In this document: positions 41,676-53,472 of the stretch, in pieces
How positions within the stretch are numbered: the first letter of the stretch is position 1
Layout: each line of letters starts with the position of its first letter
Assembly (NCBI GenBank): GCA_012932865.1
Contig: SAXG01000113.1
Location: 30,239-94,238 of the forward strand
DNA: 64,000 bases
From: Amylostereum areolatum
Taxonomy: Eukaryota > Basidiomycota > Agaricomycetes > Russulales > Stereaceae
Direction of reading: 5' to 3'
Position numbers and translations under genes: made by a program
Notes under the pieces: generated by a model
What the model was told of the DNA's origin: nothing
What the model saw: only the letters and a program-made list of their open reading frames with translations
The model's database searches: none

Positions 41676-42904
41676 TCAATATGGCCCAAATAAATTTCGA
41701 TCGGTCATGTGAAACTTGGCACCACTTACCAGACGGAAAAACGCAGGTATCTTGTTCCACAGCCGTTCCCTTTTTCGTAGAATGAAGTCCGACGTCGAGC
41801 CGCGGCAAGCGTTACACATATCGAGCTCGTCACACGAACGCAGAGACCGTCTCAAACTATCCAGAGGGTCGTCTGACGTTTGAATGCTCGTGATACAGCG
41901 AAGCCATATTCCCTGGACGACCGCCTTGCAGGTTTCCGGTACTTTGCACTTCCCAGCTGGGAGCGTCAATCTGGATGTAAATGGGAAGTCCTCCATGATG
42001 TGAGCACGGAGGGCGGCGCGACCCAGAATTTGATTGCGAAGTTCGAGGGATGTGAGGAGGGAGAGGTCGGACTCGCGTTCGACGAACTTGTAAAGTGCAT
42101 CGGGACTGTAGAGCTCGTAAACTCGTGAGAGATCATAAAATGCAATGGGAAGAATGGAAACAATGTCGTGGTCTTCTGCCAACCGAATCGTTTGAGCTGC
42201 AAATAGAGCGTTCAGGAGGTTTCAAAAGGTGAAGCACAAAAAAGAAGGCGTGCCAGGGTCTGGATAGTGATTCGTCTTGTATTGTGGAGCACGATCATCT
42301 AGCTGCGCGCGGATTGCCGCCTCGCGCGCATCCCATGCGGCCAACGTCGTCGGCCATTGATCTTCTATTGCCTGCACAACGACGGCCCGAATACGCGGGG
42401 CATCGTACTTTCTGGATAGTCGGAGGATACCACCATACATGTTTGGAAAATCGGACATAGACAAGCCGTGATCGTGTAAGTTACGATGGCGTAGCATGAA
42501 GCTGAAGCCCTCCGTGAGAACCACACTGTGGGTGAAAATAGACGGCGCACGCACTCAGGCTCGTAGATAGCCCTCAAGAAGTCGTCCACGTCTTGCAGGG
42601 TATCGTGCATATCTAGCACAGGAAGGTCTTCGTACTTGTCGGAAGCGGCCACGAACTCGTCCTGCGGGCCCTCAAACAAGTCGCGGAAGAACGAGCAATG
42701 GAGGGCAAGACTAGATTTATGCACCCTGTAAACCTTTGCAGAACGTTTACAAGGATAGAGCGCCCGTAGTACGATGCTTCCGTCCTCCATCCATAGCTCA
42801 CTGCTTTTGTTCGTGATGATGGGGGCGTCGTCCTGACTTTTCTCCGTTGTCCTAGGCCTCTTGTGCGGTGGGTACAGTCTGACAGAGGCATCAGATGTAG
42901 ACAT
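41676..42904 (-). CDS. BTB/POZ domain protein
   Basis: Start MSTSDASVRLYPPHKRPRT at 42904. The BTB fold is recognisable from SELWMEDGSIVLRA, VYRVHKSSLALHCSFFRDLF, and LPVLDMHDTLQDVDDFLRAIY. After an intron the BACK-like helical part reads GGILRLSRKYDAPRIRAVVV. Another intron leads to AEDHDIVSILPIAFYDLS and a Cys-containing tail (DELDMCNAC). Such proteins form a large family in mushrooms, possibly as Cul3 adaptors or transcription cofactors. The listed end is the stop of the last clear frame. A GTAAGT donor near 41731 suggests the true C-terminus may use one further exon toward 41580. Confidence 0.78.
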
Positions 42905-43947
42905 GGAAAGCAGTCTGGAGAGTCGAAAACGAGTACAGTGAGTTGAAGAACACGGTGCAAAGAGTCTGGTGACAGCGGAGCCGAGCCATAGCACTGGGCC
43001 CGGTCCGACGTACTCACGTCACGGTATTCTACTGCTACACGGCGCGGAACTTGCGAGTTGGTCCAGTTGCGACCCCGAAACATGACTGTCACATCAGACT
43101 GGGCAAATGCGGTGTGTTATCTATCCAAAACATATAGCTATTTCTTAGTTCCAGAGAGGAGGAAACCTAACGACTATCTTCTGGTTAGGTCAGCCACGGA
43201 GACTAGAGGAAACCCGGGATGGGACACATATTCTTACTACGCGGTTGAGTCATGTGATAACCAAGTAGTCGAGTACATTGAACGGGCCAATGGAACTCTT
43301 AGGCTACTACTGCTAACTGCTACCCGTCCACCGCAGAGGCGATAGTGTAAGTATAGCAATTAGCGAAGGTACTTGCCATTTCTGATGATGGTGGTGGGCT
43401 GATGTAGCACATATATGTAGTAGGCAAGGTCACTGGCAGGGGCCCGCCGCTGGCACTACGTGCCACGCTGTGTTGTTAGCAACTTGCATCTGTCCGACGT
43501 CCAGCTTCAAAATTTCAGTACTCAGTCGCCGCGCCACGTCTCCGTTTTTCTGATTTTTACACGTCTCAATCCAGGTTCGAATGAAGCTTGGATCGTGACG
43601 GGCCCGCACAGGTTAAGAATATGGTTCACTTTCAATTCTGAAATTGACACTGAAACAGGACCCAGCCCAGGAATCGCCGCCACAGAAATGGAGATCAATG
43701 ACCAGTGGATATTGGATACTATCTACGCAGTTAAGGCGGGGCTGAGAGTGCGCAACAAACCAGTCATAACACGTCTTTTGAAAGCCGCCAACAGGCATGG
43801 TATGATGGGATACGGAGGTGGGCAACTTGTGACTAGACCGTATGCGATACGTGGTGATGTGGAACAGTGAACCTGAGCTGAAAGGCTTTTATAGCCACCC
43901 ACAGGCCATCTCTCCTCAATAATTTTCCACTAGACCCCCGAAGCACC
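42905..43947. other. Intergenic with weak ORFs
   Basis: A frame at 43460-43870 on plus (contains EMEINDQWILDTIYAVKAG) begins at a GTG and has no recognised domain. It could be part of a small gene or chance. A TTTTATAG near 43887 is a possible TATA element of the acetyltransferase. Confidence 0.4.
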
Positions 43948-44727
43948 ATGAGTATCACCAACGGATATACTCGTCCCAAGGAGGAAGACCTCACGGGCTA
44001 CTATGGACCCGATCCGTACGACATCAATTTCGTCTATCCTATCGAGGAGGCTCTTCTCGAGACTGCGCGGGTCAAGCTCACGCCGTTTATCCCAAGAATT
44101 CACGCAGCGCTCTACATGGAGCAGATGCACACACATCCGCACCTCCAAGCCGGGTGTCCGTGGGAGCACCATGATTTGGATGCCGACTTCCTCCCTTTTT
44201 ACGAACTCAGGGCCAGGCGAAACGCAGGCGCGGTCGGCTTCGCCGTCATCGACAAATCAACGCCCGATTCATCGCACCCTGAATGGGGCGGAAGCTTCGC
44301 CGGGACTATTGGCCTCCAACAGACCGATCCAAGTGGCCTCGTTAGCGAGGTCTGCTGGGTCATTACCTTCCCTGCGTTCCAGCGAACGCATGTGACATCC
44401 AACGCGGTGGGCATCCTGTTGAGGTATTGCCTCAACCTACCCAGCGCAAACATGCCAGGCCTCGGGTTCCGTCGAGTGCAGTGGCAGTGTTGGAAGGACA
44501 ACCAGGCGAGCCTTAAAGCGGCGAAAAGGATGCAATTCAAGGAGGAGGGGACTTATCGGTGGAAGTGGATGTCGATGCCAGCAGGGAAGCGAGGAAATGC
44601 ACCTCGTGAAGGAGACTCAAAGCCCAATAACTCCGGGTGGGATGGAGTCGTGTTGTCGGTCGTCTCGGATGATTGGGAGAATGGGGCACGAGAGAAGGTG
44701 CAGGAGGTTATCGATAGGAAAGAATGA
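43948..44727 (+). CDS. GNAT-family N-acetyltransferase
   Basis: A 259-residue single-exon ORF. It belongs to the RimJ/RimL-like (Acetyltransf_3) group, which transfers acetyl from acetyl-CoA to an amine. Visible blocks are VKLTPFIPRIHAALYMEQM at the start of the fold, WGGSFAGTIGLQQTDP (beta-4 region), VCWVITFPAFQRTHVTSNA leading into the acetyl-CoA loop, and the typical C-terminal block FRRVQWQCWKDNQASLKAAK followed by FKEEGTYRWKW. The substrate is unknown. Start at MSITNGYTRPKEEDL. Confidence 0.85.
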   Translation: MSITNGYTRPKEEDLTGYYGPDPYDINFVYPIEEALLETARVKLTPFIPRIHAALYMEQMHTHPHLQAGCPWEHHDLDADFLPFYELRARRNAGAVGFAVIDKSTPDSSHPEWGGSFAGTIGLQQTDPSGLVSEVCWVITFPAFQRTHVTSNAVGILLRYCLNLPSANMPGLGFRRVQWQCWKDNQASLKAAKRMQFKEEGTYRWKWMSMPAGKRGNAPREGDSKPNNSGWDGVVLSVVSDDWENGAREKVQEVIDRKE

Positions 44728-45021
44728 TTGTCTGTGAACCGGATGAGGACATACATCGACTGGGCAATTTTGACTTATCTTATCTTAGTGATGTAGAACT
44801 GGTACTCAGATCTCAGACCAAGTACGTACTTATTTATGGGTAGTTTACGGTATTGAACATTGCTATAGTCGCGCACGTGATCGCGTCCGACTCAACTGTC
44901 TCACGCATGACCGCGATACAGCTGCCATCAATGACTTCATCATGGCAATAACTCCCACTCATATCAGGATGCTATAGCCTATTGGGCCTTGGCTTGCCCA
45001 CATCATACACTCTCCCCTCAC
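44728..45021. other. Intergenic
   Basis: Short promoter region before hydrolase 2. No element is clear enough to name. Confidence 0.4.
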
Positions 45022-47091
45022 ATGCAACTACAGTCGCCATCCTTAGCACGATTGCTCGTCTTTACGAGGTACCTTCTGGGGTGGTCCGGACTCGGAGACC
45101 AGAACAACTCTCAAGTTTGGCTCAATGCCGGCGATGCACAGAAACCTCTGGTTGGTGCATTCGGCCGTGACAAGGTACTCACGCCGTCGCTTAAGGAGTA
45201 CATCCGCAATGCTACGACTTCGTTGGAAATACCTGGGCTCTCCGTGGCCGTAGTCCATGCTGAGGACGAGACCGAGTTTGGATCATGGGGAATCAGGTCA
45301 GAGTCTGGGGATCCAATGACCTCCGATGTACGTTTCTTTCTCAATTCTGGTCTAGATTGCCTTGAATGAACACAAACAGACCATGTTCACGATCGCATCA
45401 TGCTCGAAAGCTTTCATGTCCACCGCCATGGCCATCCTTATCGACGACTACGCGAACGGCAGAAACTCGACTCCTTTACCCGAGGCTGTGCGTCAGTTCG
45501 ACTGGGAGACAAAAATAAAGGCCTTGCTTCCAGATGACTGGAACTTGATGGACAGCTGGGCGGAGGAAAAAGCAAACATCAAAGATATTCTGTCTCACGT
45601 ATCTGGTATACCTCGGTAGGCATCCACCACCACCACCTCCTCATTACCCATTCTTCTCCATTTGGCGGGCGCGTGTCACTCACGAGGGATCATAGACACG
45701 ACTTGTCGTACAGCCGCTCTGATACACCTGAGAGCGTTCTGAAGCGATTGCAATACCTCCGACCCGCATTCGAGCTTCGCCAACAGTTTTCCTACAACAA
45801 TCTTGTCAGTGTTCCTGTTGTTTTCGCCATCTCACCATTGCTTGATCTGGTTCATAGATGTACATGGTCGGTGCTCACATATTCAACACATACGCCGGAG
45901 GGTATACGAAGTTCGTGGAAAATCGCGTGTTCAAGCCCCTTGGCATGTCGTCGACTTTCTCTCCCAAAACTGCTGCTGCATCAGGAAAGGCAACACATAC
46001 ATGGTCGCGAGATGGGCGTCGCATTCCTCGGTGGTTCACCGAAGAAGACTTTGAGCTGAGCGTTGGTCCTGGCGGGGTCATCGCCAGTGCTGAGGATCTG
46101 GTACGTTCATTCTACCAATGTGTCTAACGCGGCCTTGACATCATTGACTGCGTTGCAGGAAAAATGGGTGAAAATGCATCTGCACGGCGGCATCGACAGC
46201 CACACCAATCACACAATTGTTCCTCAAGACCTTTTGGAGGAAACCACTTCAGCCCATGTGATCTACGATGGAACGAGTACTGATCCGCAAATGTCTATCA
46301 AAGGATATGGGATGGGATGGACACGATACTCTCTCTGGGGACACGACGTGAGTTTACGAAGGCTTCTTTAGACCCCGCCCTAACGGAGCTTTTAGATCGT
46401 CATGCACACTGGAGGGATTCCGGGAATCACGACAGTTGTCACACTCGCACCGACCTTCGGTATAGGCGTTGTCGTCCTAATCAACGCAGACGGGCATAAT
46501 GCGGCGGCTGCAATGACTGACATCTCCAACGAGATTCTAAGTCGGTCATTTCAAGTTACGGTTACGCCTGGAGAGACCCAACCGTCACATCAACCAGGGC
46601 TCGTTACCCCAACCCCCTCCAATAGTGAAACGCGCGAAGCTATGCCCGCCTTTGATTTCACGGGCACCTATCATGATAATGGATACGGACACTTCATCAT
46701 GTGCAACACCACAACTTCATCGGACTATTGTCATCAAGTACTTGCAGACTTCAAAGCTGTTGACCCGCACACCCCTGCTCCCACAGAGCTGTACGCCTCC
46801 TATCCGCGTCTCTGGTCAACGCACCTACGCTTCACTCACGTCAAGGACCACCGCTTTTACGTCAAGCCTACCGCTCTTTTCCCGGTGGGATACGGCAAGA
46901 ATACGACGCCGTTCGAGGTACCGTTCGACGGTGGGGTGGGCGAAGACGGGTTTGCGATCGCGGACTTCGTCGTTGAGGATGGGAAGGTGGTTGGGTTTGG
47001 CTTTTCGGGTACGGTCGCGCAGAAGACAATGATGCAGAAGAAAGGAGGTTCGGTGAAGGAGACGGCGGAAGCGTGGTTTGAGAGAGTCTGA
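45022..47091 (+). CDS. Beta-lactamase/transpeptidase-like serine hydrolase (copy 2)
   Basis: Paralogue of the gene at 20893-22935 with matching exon plan. SxxK is in FTIASCSKAFMS, the YxN motif in FSYNNL, and the third motif in HTGGIPG. The extra C-terminal beta domain starts FDFTGTYHDNGYG and ends ETAEAWFERV. Introns lie after DPMTSD, after HVSGIPR, after YNNL, after ASAEDL and after SLWGHD. With the ATG at 45022 the N-terminus (MQLQSPSLARLLVFTRYLLGW) is less hydrophobic than in copy 1, so secretion is less certain and an upstream exon may be missing. All catalytic residues are present. It converges on aspartic protease 2, leaving 157 bp between stop codons. Confidence 0.86.
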
Positions 47092-47248
47092 AAATTTCCC
47101 AGTTATACAGAGAACGTGCAGTGAAAGGGTTTACAACATTCGCGATTGCGTTGCAGACAGTGAAGACGCGTGATATATACAAGGTACATAGCCATGAAGC
47201 AAATTGTGGACGAAAAGGTACTTATGTACCAGTTCTCATTTGCAATTC

Positions 47249-48843
47249 TCAAGCAAGAGTGGCAAAGCCGACCTGGTTGTTTCCAACGTCGAATGCGGTG
47301 TAGACGTTGCGGAGGAAGACGTCGCCGACGATCCAGAACTCTGTTGAAGGAGACTAAGAAACTATGGCAAGTCGACGATGAGGAAGCATGCATACCATCA
47401 CCGATGTTCTCATCCGCAGAGAGTCCACCCAAACAGTCGGAAGAGCCAGATTCAATCTGGCCGACCGTGAAGGTTGCGGGATCGATGGAGAACTGCTGAC
47501 CGGCAAAGGTGATGCTGAGGGGGGTTGAGAAGTCACAAGGGACTGTTCAAGACGCGTGAGGCTACAGCTAGCACAAGGTCGAACTGAAAAGCCTACTCGA
47601 CCAGGCGCCATCGCCTTGGTCCTTCGAACCGGGGATCTTGGCGTAGACGGCATCCACGCTGGAGGTGTCACCGATGATGAGGGTGGTACCGGTGTCGATG
47701 ATGGAGGGAGTGCCCGACACGACCTCCTTGCCGTTGACGTTGAAGGCGTCCAGGTCGACTTGCCAGTAGCCCTGGAACGCGTGCAGATCAGCCCCCGTCC
47801 CTCTTTCTCGCTAGACTGAATGCTTACCTGCTGGGTGACGGGGACGTAGGCGAAGTCGCCGGAGTAGAGGTCGCTGTTGGTGCCGCCGAGGTAGAGCTCC
47901 GCACCGCCGTCAGAGAGTTTGAAGCCAAAAACGGATTTGTCGACAGCACCGGCCGCAACCATGCTCTGGAAGGGAGGATTCGCGTTGTAGTCTGAGATAG
48001 ACTCGAAGCCCATGCCCATCAGGCCATCAGCAGGAAACTGTTCGCTGCTGAAGCCATCCGAGTAGGTCTTCGCCGCACCCAAGGTCTGCTTAGTGACCTG
48101 TTCCAAGACTCGAAATTGAGCGATCAAGCGAAGGAGTCGATGAGATGGAACGAACATACCTTGATGCCAGCAATGGAGACGGTGTCCGTATACTGGGTGC
48201 CGCTGACGGTGGAACCATCGCCGTACGAGAGCGAAAAGCTCTTGCCGAGAGATTTGGACGTGGAACTAACGCTCGGGTTGTAGGTCGTGTGGCCGGAGCA
48301 GCTCGAGCCACAGCTGGGGCCGGGGAGGAACAAGTCACTGCTACCAGTATCGAAGTCGACTGGATCGTATTAGTTATATACTTAGTGTATGAGCAAAGGA
48401 GGAAGGTAAGATGCGACTTACCCGTAAACGATTTCGCGGGGGTCCCTACGGAAATCTTGCCGTACCAAAGCTCCTCAGAGGCATCCGTAAGCGGGTCACC
48501 GCCAGTGGCGCGCTTCTTTTGTATTGGCTTGAAGGAACTGGCCAACGGGTGGGCGGACCCAGTGTTGCGAGCGTACGCTTCGAGACCGCGCTGGACCTTG
48601 CTGCAGAGGCGAATGATAACATGAGGCGCTGATCCACGGGAGACAAAGTGACGAGCAGCCTCACGCGACGCTCCTCTTGATGCTGGCCCTAGCGGCAGCG
48701 ATGTCCGCAACACCGTTAGCGTGGCGGATGGCCGTGCGCTTTTGGATGGGAATCGCGAGGCCGGGGCGTGGTCCTGGAGAGGGAGCGGAGGCAGCGAAGA
48801 GGGGAAGAGCAGAAAGGAGGAGGAAGGCGACGGAGAAGTACAT
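47249..48843 (-). CDS. Secreted pepsin-type aspartic protease (A1), copy 2
   Basis: Close paralogue of the gene at 23947-25545. The signal peptide is [20 protein letters not shown], with a similar propeptide ([17 protein letters not shown]). Catalytic motifs are [12 protein letters not shown] and [11 protein letters not shown], with the flap [12 protein letters not shown]. The C-terminus reads [20 protein letters not shown] and ends GFATLA. The exon-intron plan is the same. It converges with hydrolase 2, whereas the first pair is divergent. Likely an acid extracellular endopeptidase. No lesion is seen. Confidence 0.92.
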
Positions 48844-48902
48844 CGCGACGAAGAAGGGCTGGAGAGTGGACCAGTGAAAGACGGCAACGAACGAGGGTGG
48901 GC

Positions 48903-48908
48903 TTTATA
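48903..48908 (-). promoter_or_regulatory. TATA box of aspartic protease 2
   Basis: On the minus strand AGGTATAAAGCCCACC, about 60 bases before the ATG, sharing GTATAAAGCCC with protease 1. Confidence 0.65.
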
Positions 48909-49626
48909 CCTTGGATGTACCAGGTAGCATGCATCACCGATTCGCCATGGGGTCGTCAGCGACCCCGGCCAAATGAGCAGGCCGCACGGGAAACGTCCGA
49001 CTCTTCGCTCGATGATCATCCACATGCACGAGTTCAAAGCGCCAAGTTGACACTATCGCGTCCCACGACACAATTCGTACATGATCTTCTCAATTGGGTG
49101 GCGGGGAAAGGACGCGTTGGATGCCATACGTCTTGCGTTCGTCGTTCCGCCTTCGACCGCATGTCCCCGCTGATCAAACGTTGCTACAAGACCAGTATCA
49201 GAAGAGAGGGGGCGGAAAAGAGAGGATCGCTCACGCATGTTCATAGTACCAATAGGCAATAGCGCGACTTTGTGTGGAAGGATTGGGGTTCTTGACTCCG
49301 TTCCATTGCATCGATGCCTTCTCATCATATAAAATCACGATGAGCCAGAGCATCTCTGGATCATGCGAACGAACCGCAAAGATGGCGCACATGGAGCTAC
49401 AACGCAAAGCGAGCCACGGGGTCCTCCTCGAGGCCAGCCTCGTGTGGCAGACGGAAGATAGCCACTGTTTTGGTAGTGAAAGCCCTGAGGGCGCTTACTC
49501 ACATGACATTGCAAAAACGTGACCGTGTTGACTCGCGTCCCCGCATGGATATGAAATATTAGGATCTTACTGCCAACTGGGTTCAAGTTGGACTACAGCA
49601 CACCCCACCCACATCTCGCCCGCCGC
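48909..49626. other. Intergenic
   Basis: Upstream region of aspartic protease 2. Only short unsupported frames are seen. Confidence 0.45.
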
Positions 49627-50092
49627 ATGGACACACCAGTCACGCTCAAGCGCCTGTCCCCACTCGCCATCCTCGTACTTCTCCTCATTCTCCTTCGGTC
49701 CTTTCGCGCATCCCCCCAACCCCCCCGCAACTTCCACCCGCTCAATCGAGGGCCGATGGAAGCAAGTCCACGCCGCGCTCGGCATCGACAATCTTCCAGA
49801 TCAGGTCTTCGTAGCCGCATCTGCACCAGTCAAGCTCCGTCGCAAGCTGTCCAAGGTTGACCTCCGGAGACGGCATGCAATAGCCCCGGCGAGACGAACC
49901 GAGGGAGAGGCTGGGATACCGGCGTTCTTTCTCGCACGCGACGCGATCGAGGAGCCTATCGGACCGCTGTTAGACCTGGTAAGAAGGCTAGGGGAGAGTG
50001 GCGGGGCGGAGAAGGAGGCAGGGCGCGGGATGAGGAGGAAACCGCCGTCGCGGGCAATAGTGAAGGTTCAAAAGGACGAGCTGGGAAGATGA
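49627..50092 (+). pseudogene. Small single-pass membrane protein with apparent homopolymer frameshift
   Basis: From ATG 49627 the frame encodes a basic start and a strong membrane segment (LSPLAILVLLLILL). After runs of six and seven C at about 49711-49724 the frame that stays long and compositionally sensible is the next one (RSIEGRWKQVHAALGIDNLP, continuing to VKVQKDELGR and a TGA at 50090-50092). Joined, it would be a protein of about 155 residues with a short lumenal or cytosolic basic domain. The family is not recognised. The break could be a sequencing error in the C runs, a real frameshift, or a chance overlap. Confidence 0.45.
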
Positions 50093-50400
50093 ACCAAGGG
50101 AGTCAGTATTTAGCAGGGGAAAAATGACGGCCGATCCTTCAAACCCGACGCCGATACCACAACCTAGATGACAAGTTCTATTACGACGAACACAGGCGCC
50201 ATAAAGTCAGGTATACAATGTGGACACTTGGGGGAGCCTATATGTAATCAGCGTCCACGAGGAGACGTGTAAGGATAATACGATAGCAAGATGATCGATA
50301 TATGCTAGTGAAATGAGATGGTGGATGGATGCAGTGAACATGGACGAGATGAAGATGAAAAACAAACGATGTAATAGTGCTGTCAATGCGATATATGGGG

Positions 50401-52522
50401 TCATTCAACGTCAACGTCAACGGCTTGCTCGTCCTGCGAACACTCCTTTGCCTTCTTCCACGCGACAAAGTCGTCGAGCATACTCGGCCAAGCCTAGTGA
50501 ACGTGGGGCGATTCAGTATACGTACAGCATGTTGACGAACGGAAAGTTACCCCGTCTGCCTCATAATTGGATAGGTCGGGATGGACCGATTCACAAAACT
50601 CTAGAACCTGAGAATGTATGATTCAATGGGTATACACACGCAAATCGAAGAGACTACGAACCATGCTCCAAAGATCTTTATTTGCTGCTTTGTAACGGCC
50701 CGAGTCCTGACCGACATAGCATTGAGGTCATGATCAGAAAGAAAAGGTCAGAAATACACGTACGGTGATGAATGCAGTGATCTCTGCCACGATAGGGTAT
50801 CGAGGTAGCAAGACAACCGACCATATGGCAGTCGCCGTATCGATTTCAATATTGCGTGATGATCTGAGAGAATAGGTGTTCAAGAAGGTCTACACAGGGA
50901 GAAGGTGAAACGTACTCAGGTTTCACAAGTTGGAAGCAGAAGGTGTGGAATGAGGTAAGGGCCTTTTTCGCGTCTTGGGCGCACTGGTAATAGTGCGAGC
51001 GATTATACGCAGGGATCGCATTTTCGGCCGGCTTCTTCTGTGTAGCCTCAGTCCGAGCACGAGCGGGTTTGCCGAGGACGACGAGGTCATTGAGTTCCTG
51101 CATTGCGGTGGAGAGGGCGGATAATGAAGATATCCTGTGGAGGAGTCGGAAATGGAAGTGGAACGGTGACGGGCTACGCACTGGAGCTTGTCCATCCCCT
51201 TGATCCACTCGTCCTGCGTGAACTTTGCCATCTCGCTACCGTTCAGCTCCCACGCGAGCAGTAAAGGCATCACCCCGTCCATCGATATCCCCGCATCTGC
51301 ACATAAGCGCTCGAAGCCTTCAGAACCGATGATTGATGGGTCGTCTTCGTCGGCGTACGTTGCAAAGAGCGATGCAGCGCGTGCTCGGCTATAAGGTTCA
51401 GGTTTCTGCAAGGCGGGGTGTATTGGATCAACGTGTACGAGATACAATGAGATAGACGTACGTCTGTTGCGGCAGGAATAGTGTTCTTCGTGGTGCTGGA
51501 GACAGTACGTGCAACGTTAGCACTCGGACTGAAGCAGCACAGAAGATTCCGGAAACCCATGATCAGGTTGCCAGACCCGGTTGAACGCGCGCAAGTCCTC
51601 TGCCTAGAGCGAAAGACGTCTTATACTGTCCTCTCCCGACGACCTAAGGCGGCGGGTAGTCGTGCGACGCGGTGGGAACGAAGAAAGGTGAACGCTGTGC
51701 AACAGCTCGCCGACCATGTCACTTGTAGGGACTTGCCTTTTAGGGACATTTGACTTTGCCGGTGCCTTGGTTACGTCAGCACCATTGCTACAGATAAAAT
51801 TAGGACAATGGTCGTACGCATATGGATGAGGCAGAATGGGCGTGAAGGACGGTGTGGAACAAGAAGAATAACACACCTGCTTGCGGCGACGGTGCTCGCT
51901 TTGGCCCTAGACGTTGCAGATCCGACATGAAAATTCTATACGATATGGTCAGAAAAACATCAATCGCGACGCGTAAATGTTTGGAACTCACGGCAAGAGA
52001 AATAAGCATCGACGCAGAGCATGAATCAGTAGTGGAAGGCAAGTTAAAGGATAGAGTGCGCACCTGGGCGCAGCTTTGGTTGTCTTCGACTTTGCTGTCT
52101 TGGCCTTCTTCGGGGCAGGAGCATCCTACACCATGTGAGCGGAATGGCGAGGCAAAATACTGGTTGTACACACCTGAGAGCTCCCTTCACCGTTGGTCCC
52201 GGCAGCAGCCTTTCCATTCCTGCGGGTGGTCGACGTCAGCGAACACACAATAAGAGGTGGCAGACGCGCACCTTTTGGGTGCTTTTGGCGCGCTGGCGGC
52301 GGGTGTTTCGGTGGGCGCTAGAAGAGAAACAGACAGTTCAGAAGCATACAGAACAACTTGGAATTTCGACGTACCTGCTTCCCCCTTCTGACGTGCAGAA
52401 CTACGCGTCGACTTCGTGGGGGCATCACCTTCGGTGTCAACACCAGCCCGTTTTCTCTTGTACAAGCGCATTTAAACTGGGAAGGCCTTTTATGATAGAG
52501 TAGAGGGTACCTTTGGTGGCAT
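50401..52522 (-). CDS. dcn1: DCN1-like cullin neddylation factor
   Basis: Scaffold-like E3 that promotes transfer of NEDD8/Rub1 from Ubc12 to cullins. The PONY domain is recognisable in exons: SIIGSEGFERLCADAGISMD, LLLAWELNGSEMAKFTQDEW, ISSLSALSTAMQELNDL, FHTFCFQLVKPE, SSRNIEIDTATAIWSVVLLP, and the C-terminal AWPSMLDDFVAWKKAKE, ending in an acidic DEQAVDVDVE. The N-terminus I infer is MPPKRKRAGVDTEGDAP at 52522, with Lys/Ala-rich exons up to about 51600, giving a basic disordered leader. There are at least nine introns. An internal ATG at 51560 (MGFRNLLCCFSPS) would give a shorter form with a myristoylation-like start, but it lies next to intron sequence, so I prefer the long form. Divergent from Cia2 with 223 bp between starts. 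Confidence 0.83.
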
Positions 52523-52745
52523 GCTGTGGACGATGGGGTGATTGCGAAGGAGCAAGCTAAAAGTCGCGATGTGGTGGAGAGACTGAGAAAGAGGAGACGC
52601 GCGCGGGCTCTTCCCGTGCAGCGTGATTAGTCACGTGGCTTGAACAATGCTCCAAAGCCGAGATCTCCGACTCTGACTTTGTTCCAGAATCTCACTCATC
52701 CTCGACCTTGGACCTTCTCGCATTGTCGACTGCTACTAGGACACA

Positions 52746-53472
52746 ATGTCTGCAGAGATATTCAATCCCAACCCTACCATTTTTGCGCCAACACAATCGT
52801 CCAGCCGTCGCACCAACGAAAAGCGATCCCTATGGGTTTCCGACTCAGACGACTCAAGCTACGGATCCGACGATGAAGTAGAACCCATCGATAGGGATGA
52901 GGTTTTCGGTCAGTTGTATTCATCCAGGCACTTTACCACCTACTGAGTGGAGTGGTTAGACCTGGTACGCTCGATCAGCGACCCTGAGCACAAGTCCATG
53001 TCCCTCGAACAACTTGCTGTCGTTTCCGCGCCGCAGATTACTGTGTCCAACGATCGCAATCATGTTATGGTCGAGTTTACGCCTACAGTACCTCATTGCG
53101 GCATGTCTACCCTCATCGGTGCGTCATTCGGCCCGATTTCACGATTGAATGATCTGGACTGACTTCGCCGGTGGTCTTCAGGACTCTCCATTCGCGTGCG
53201 TCTGATGCGGAGCCTACCTACCCGTTTCAAAGTAGACCTCAAGGTGAAGCCAGGCTCCCACAACAGTGAAAACGCCGGTGTGTCGTCTTTCCCGTTATCC
53301 CCGCCCACCAGTAATCTCAGACTCAGTCTGATCCTCAGTTAATAAACAATTGAACGACAAGGAGAGGGTCGCCGCTGCACTTGAAAACCCCGCTCTCGTC
53401 GAAGCATTGGAAACATGTCTTGCCTCTGCTGCACAACGCGGCCAGGTGGCGGAGCCGACTACTTTCTATTAG
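52746..53472 (+). CDS. cia2: Cia2/MIP18 (FAM96-type) cytosolic Fe-S assembly factor
   Basis: Subunit of the CIA targeting complex, which delivers Fe-S clusters to cytosolic and nuclear proteins. N-terminal exon [17 protein letters not shown] with an acidic Ser/Asp stretch, then DRDEVF joined over an intron (about 52907-52961) to [20 protein letters not shown], the start of the DUF59/MIP18 domain. The reactive Cys is in [15 protein letters not shown] second intron leads to [20 protein letters not shown], and a third precedes [18 protein letters not shown]. It ends AEPTTFY with TAG at 53470-53472. Length and motifs agree with the family. Confidence 0.93.

Noticed and set aside
49588..49860. Single 90-residue ORF taken as a complete small protein
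   Set aside because: After the membrane helix its composition becomes Arg/Ser noise, while the adjacent frame carries the sensible continuation to 50092.
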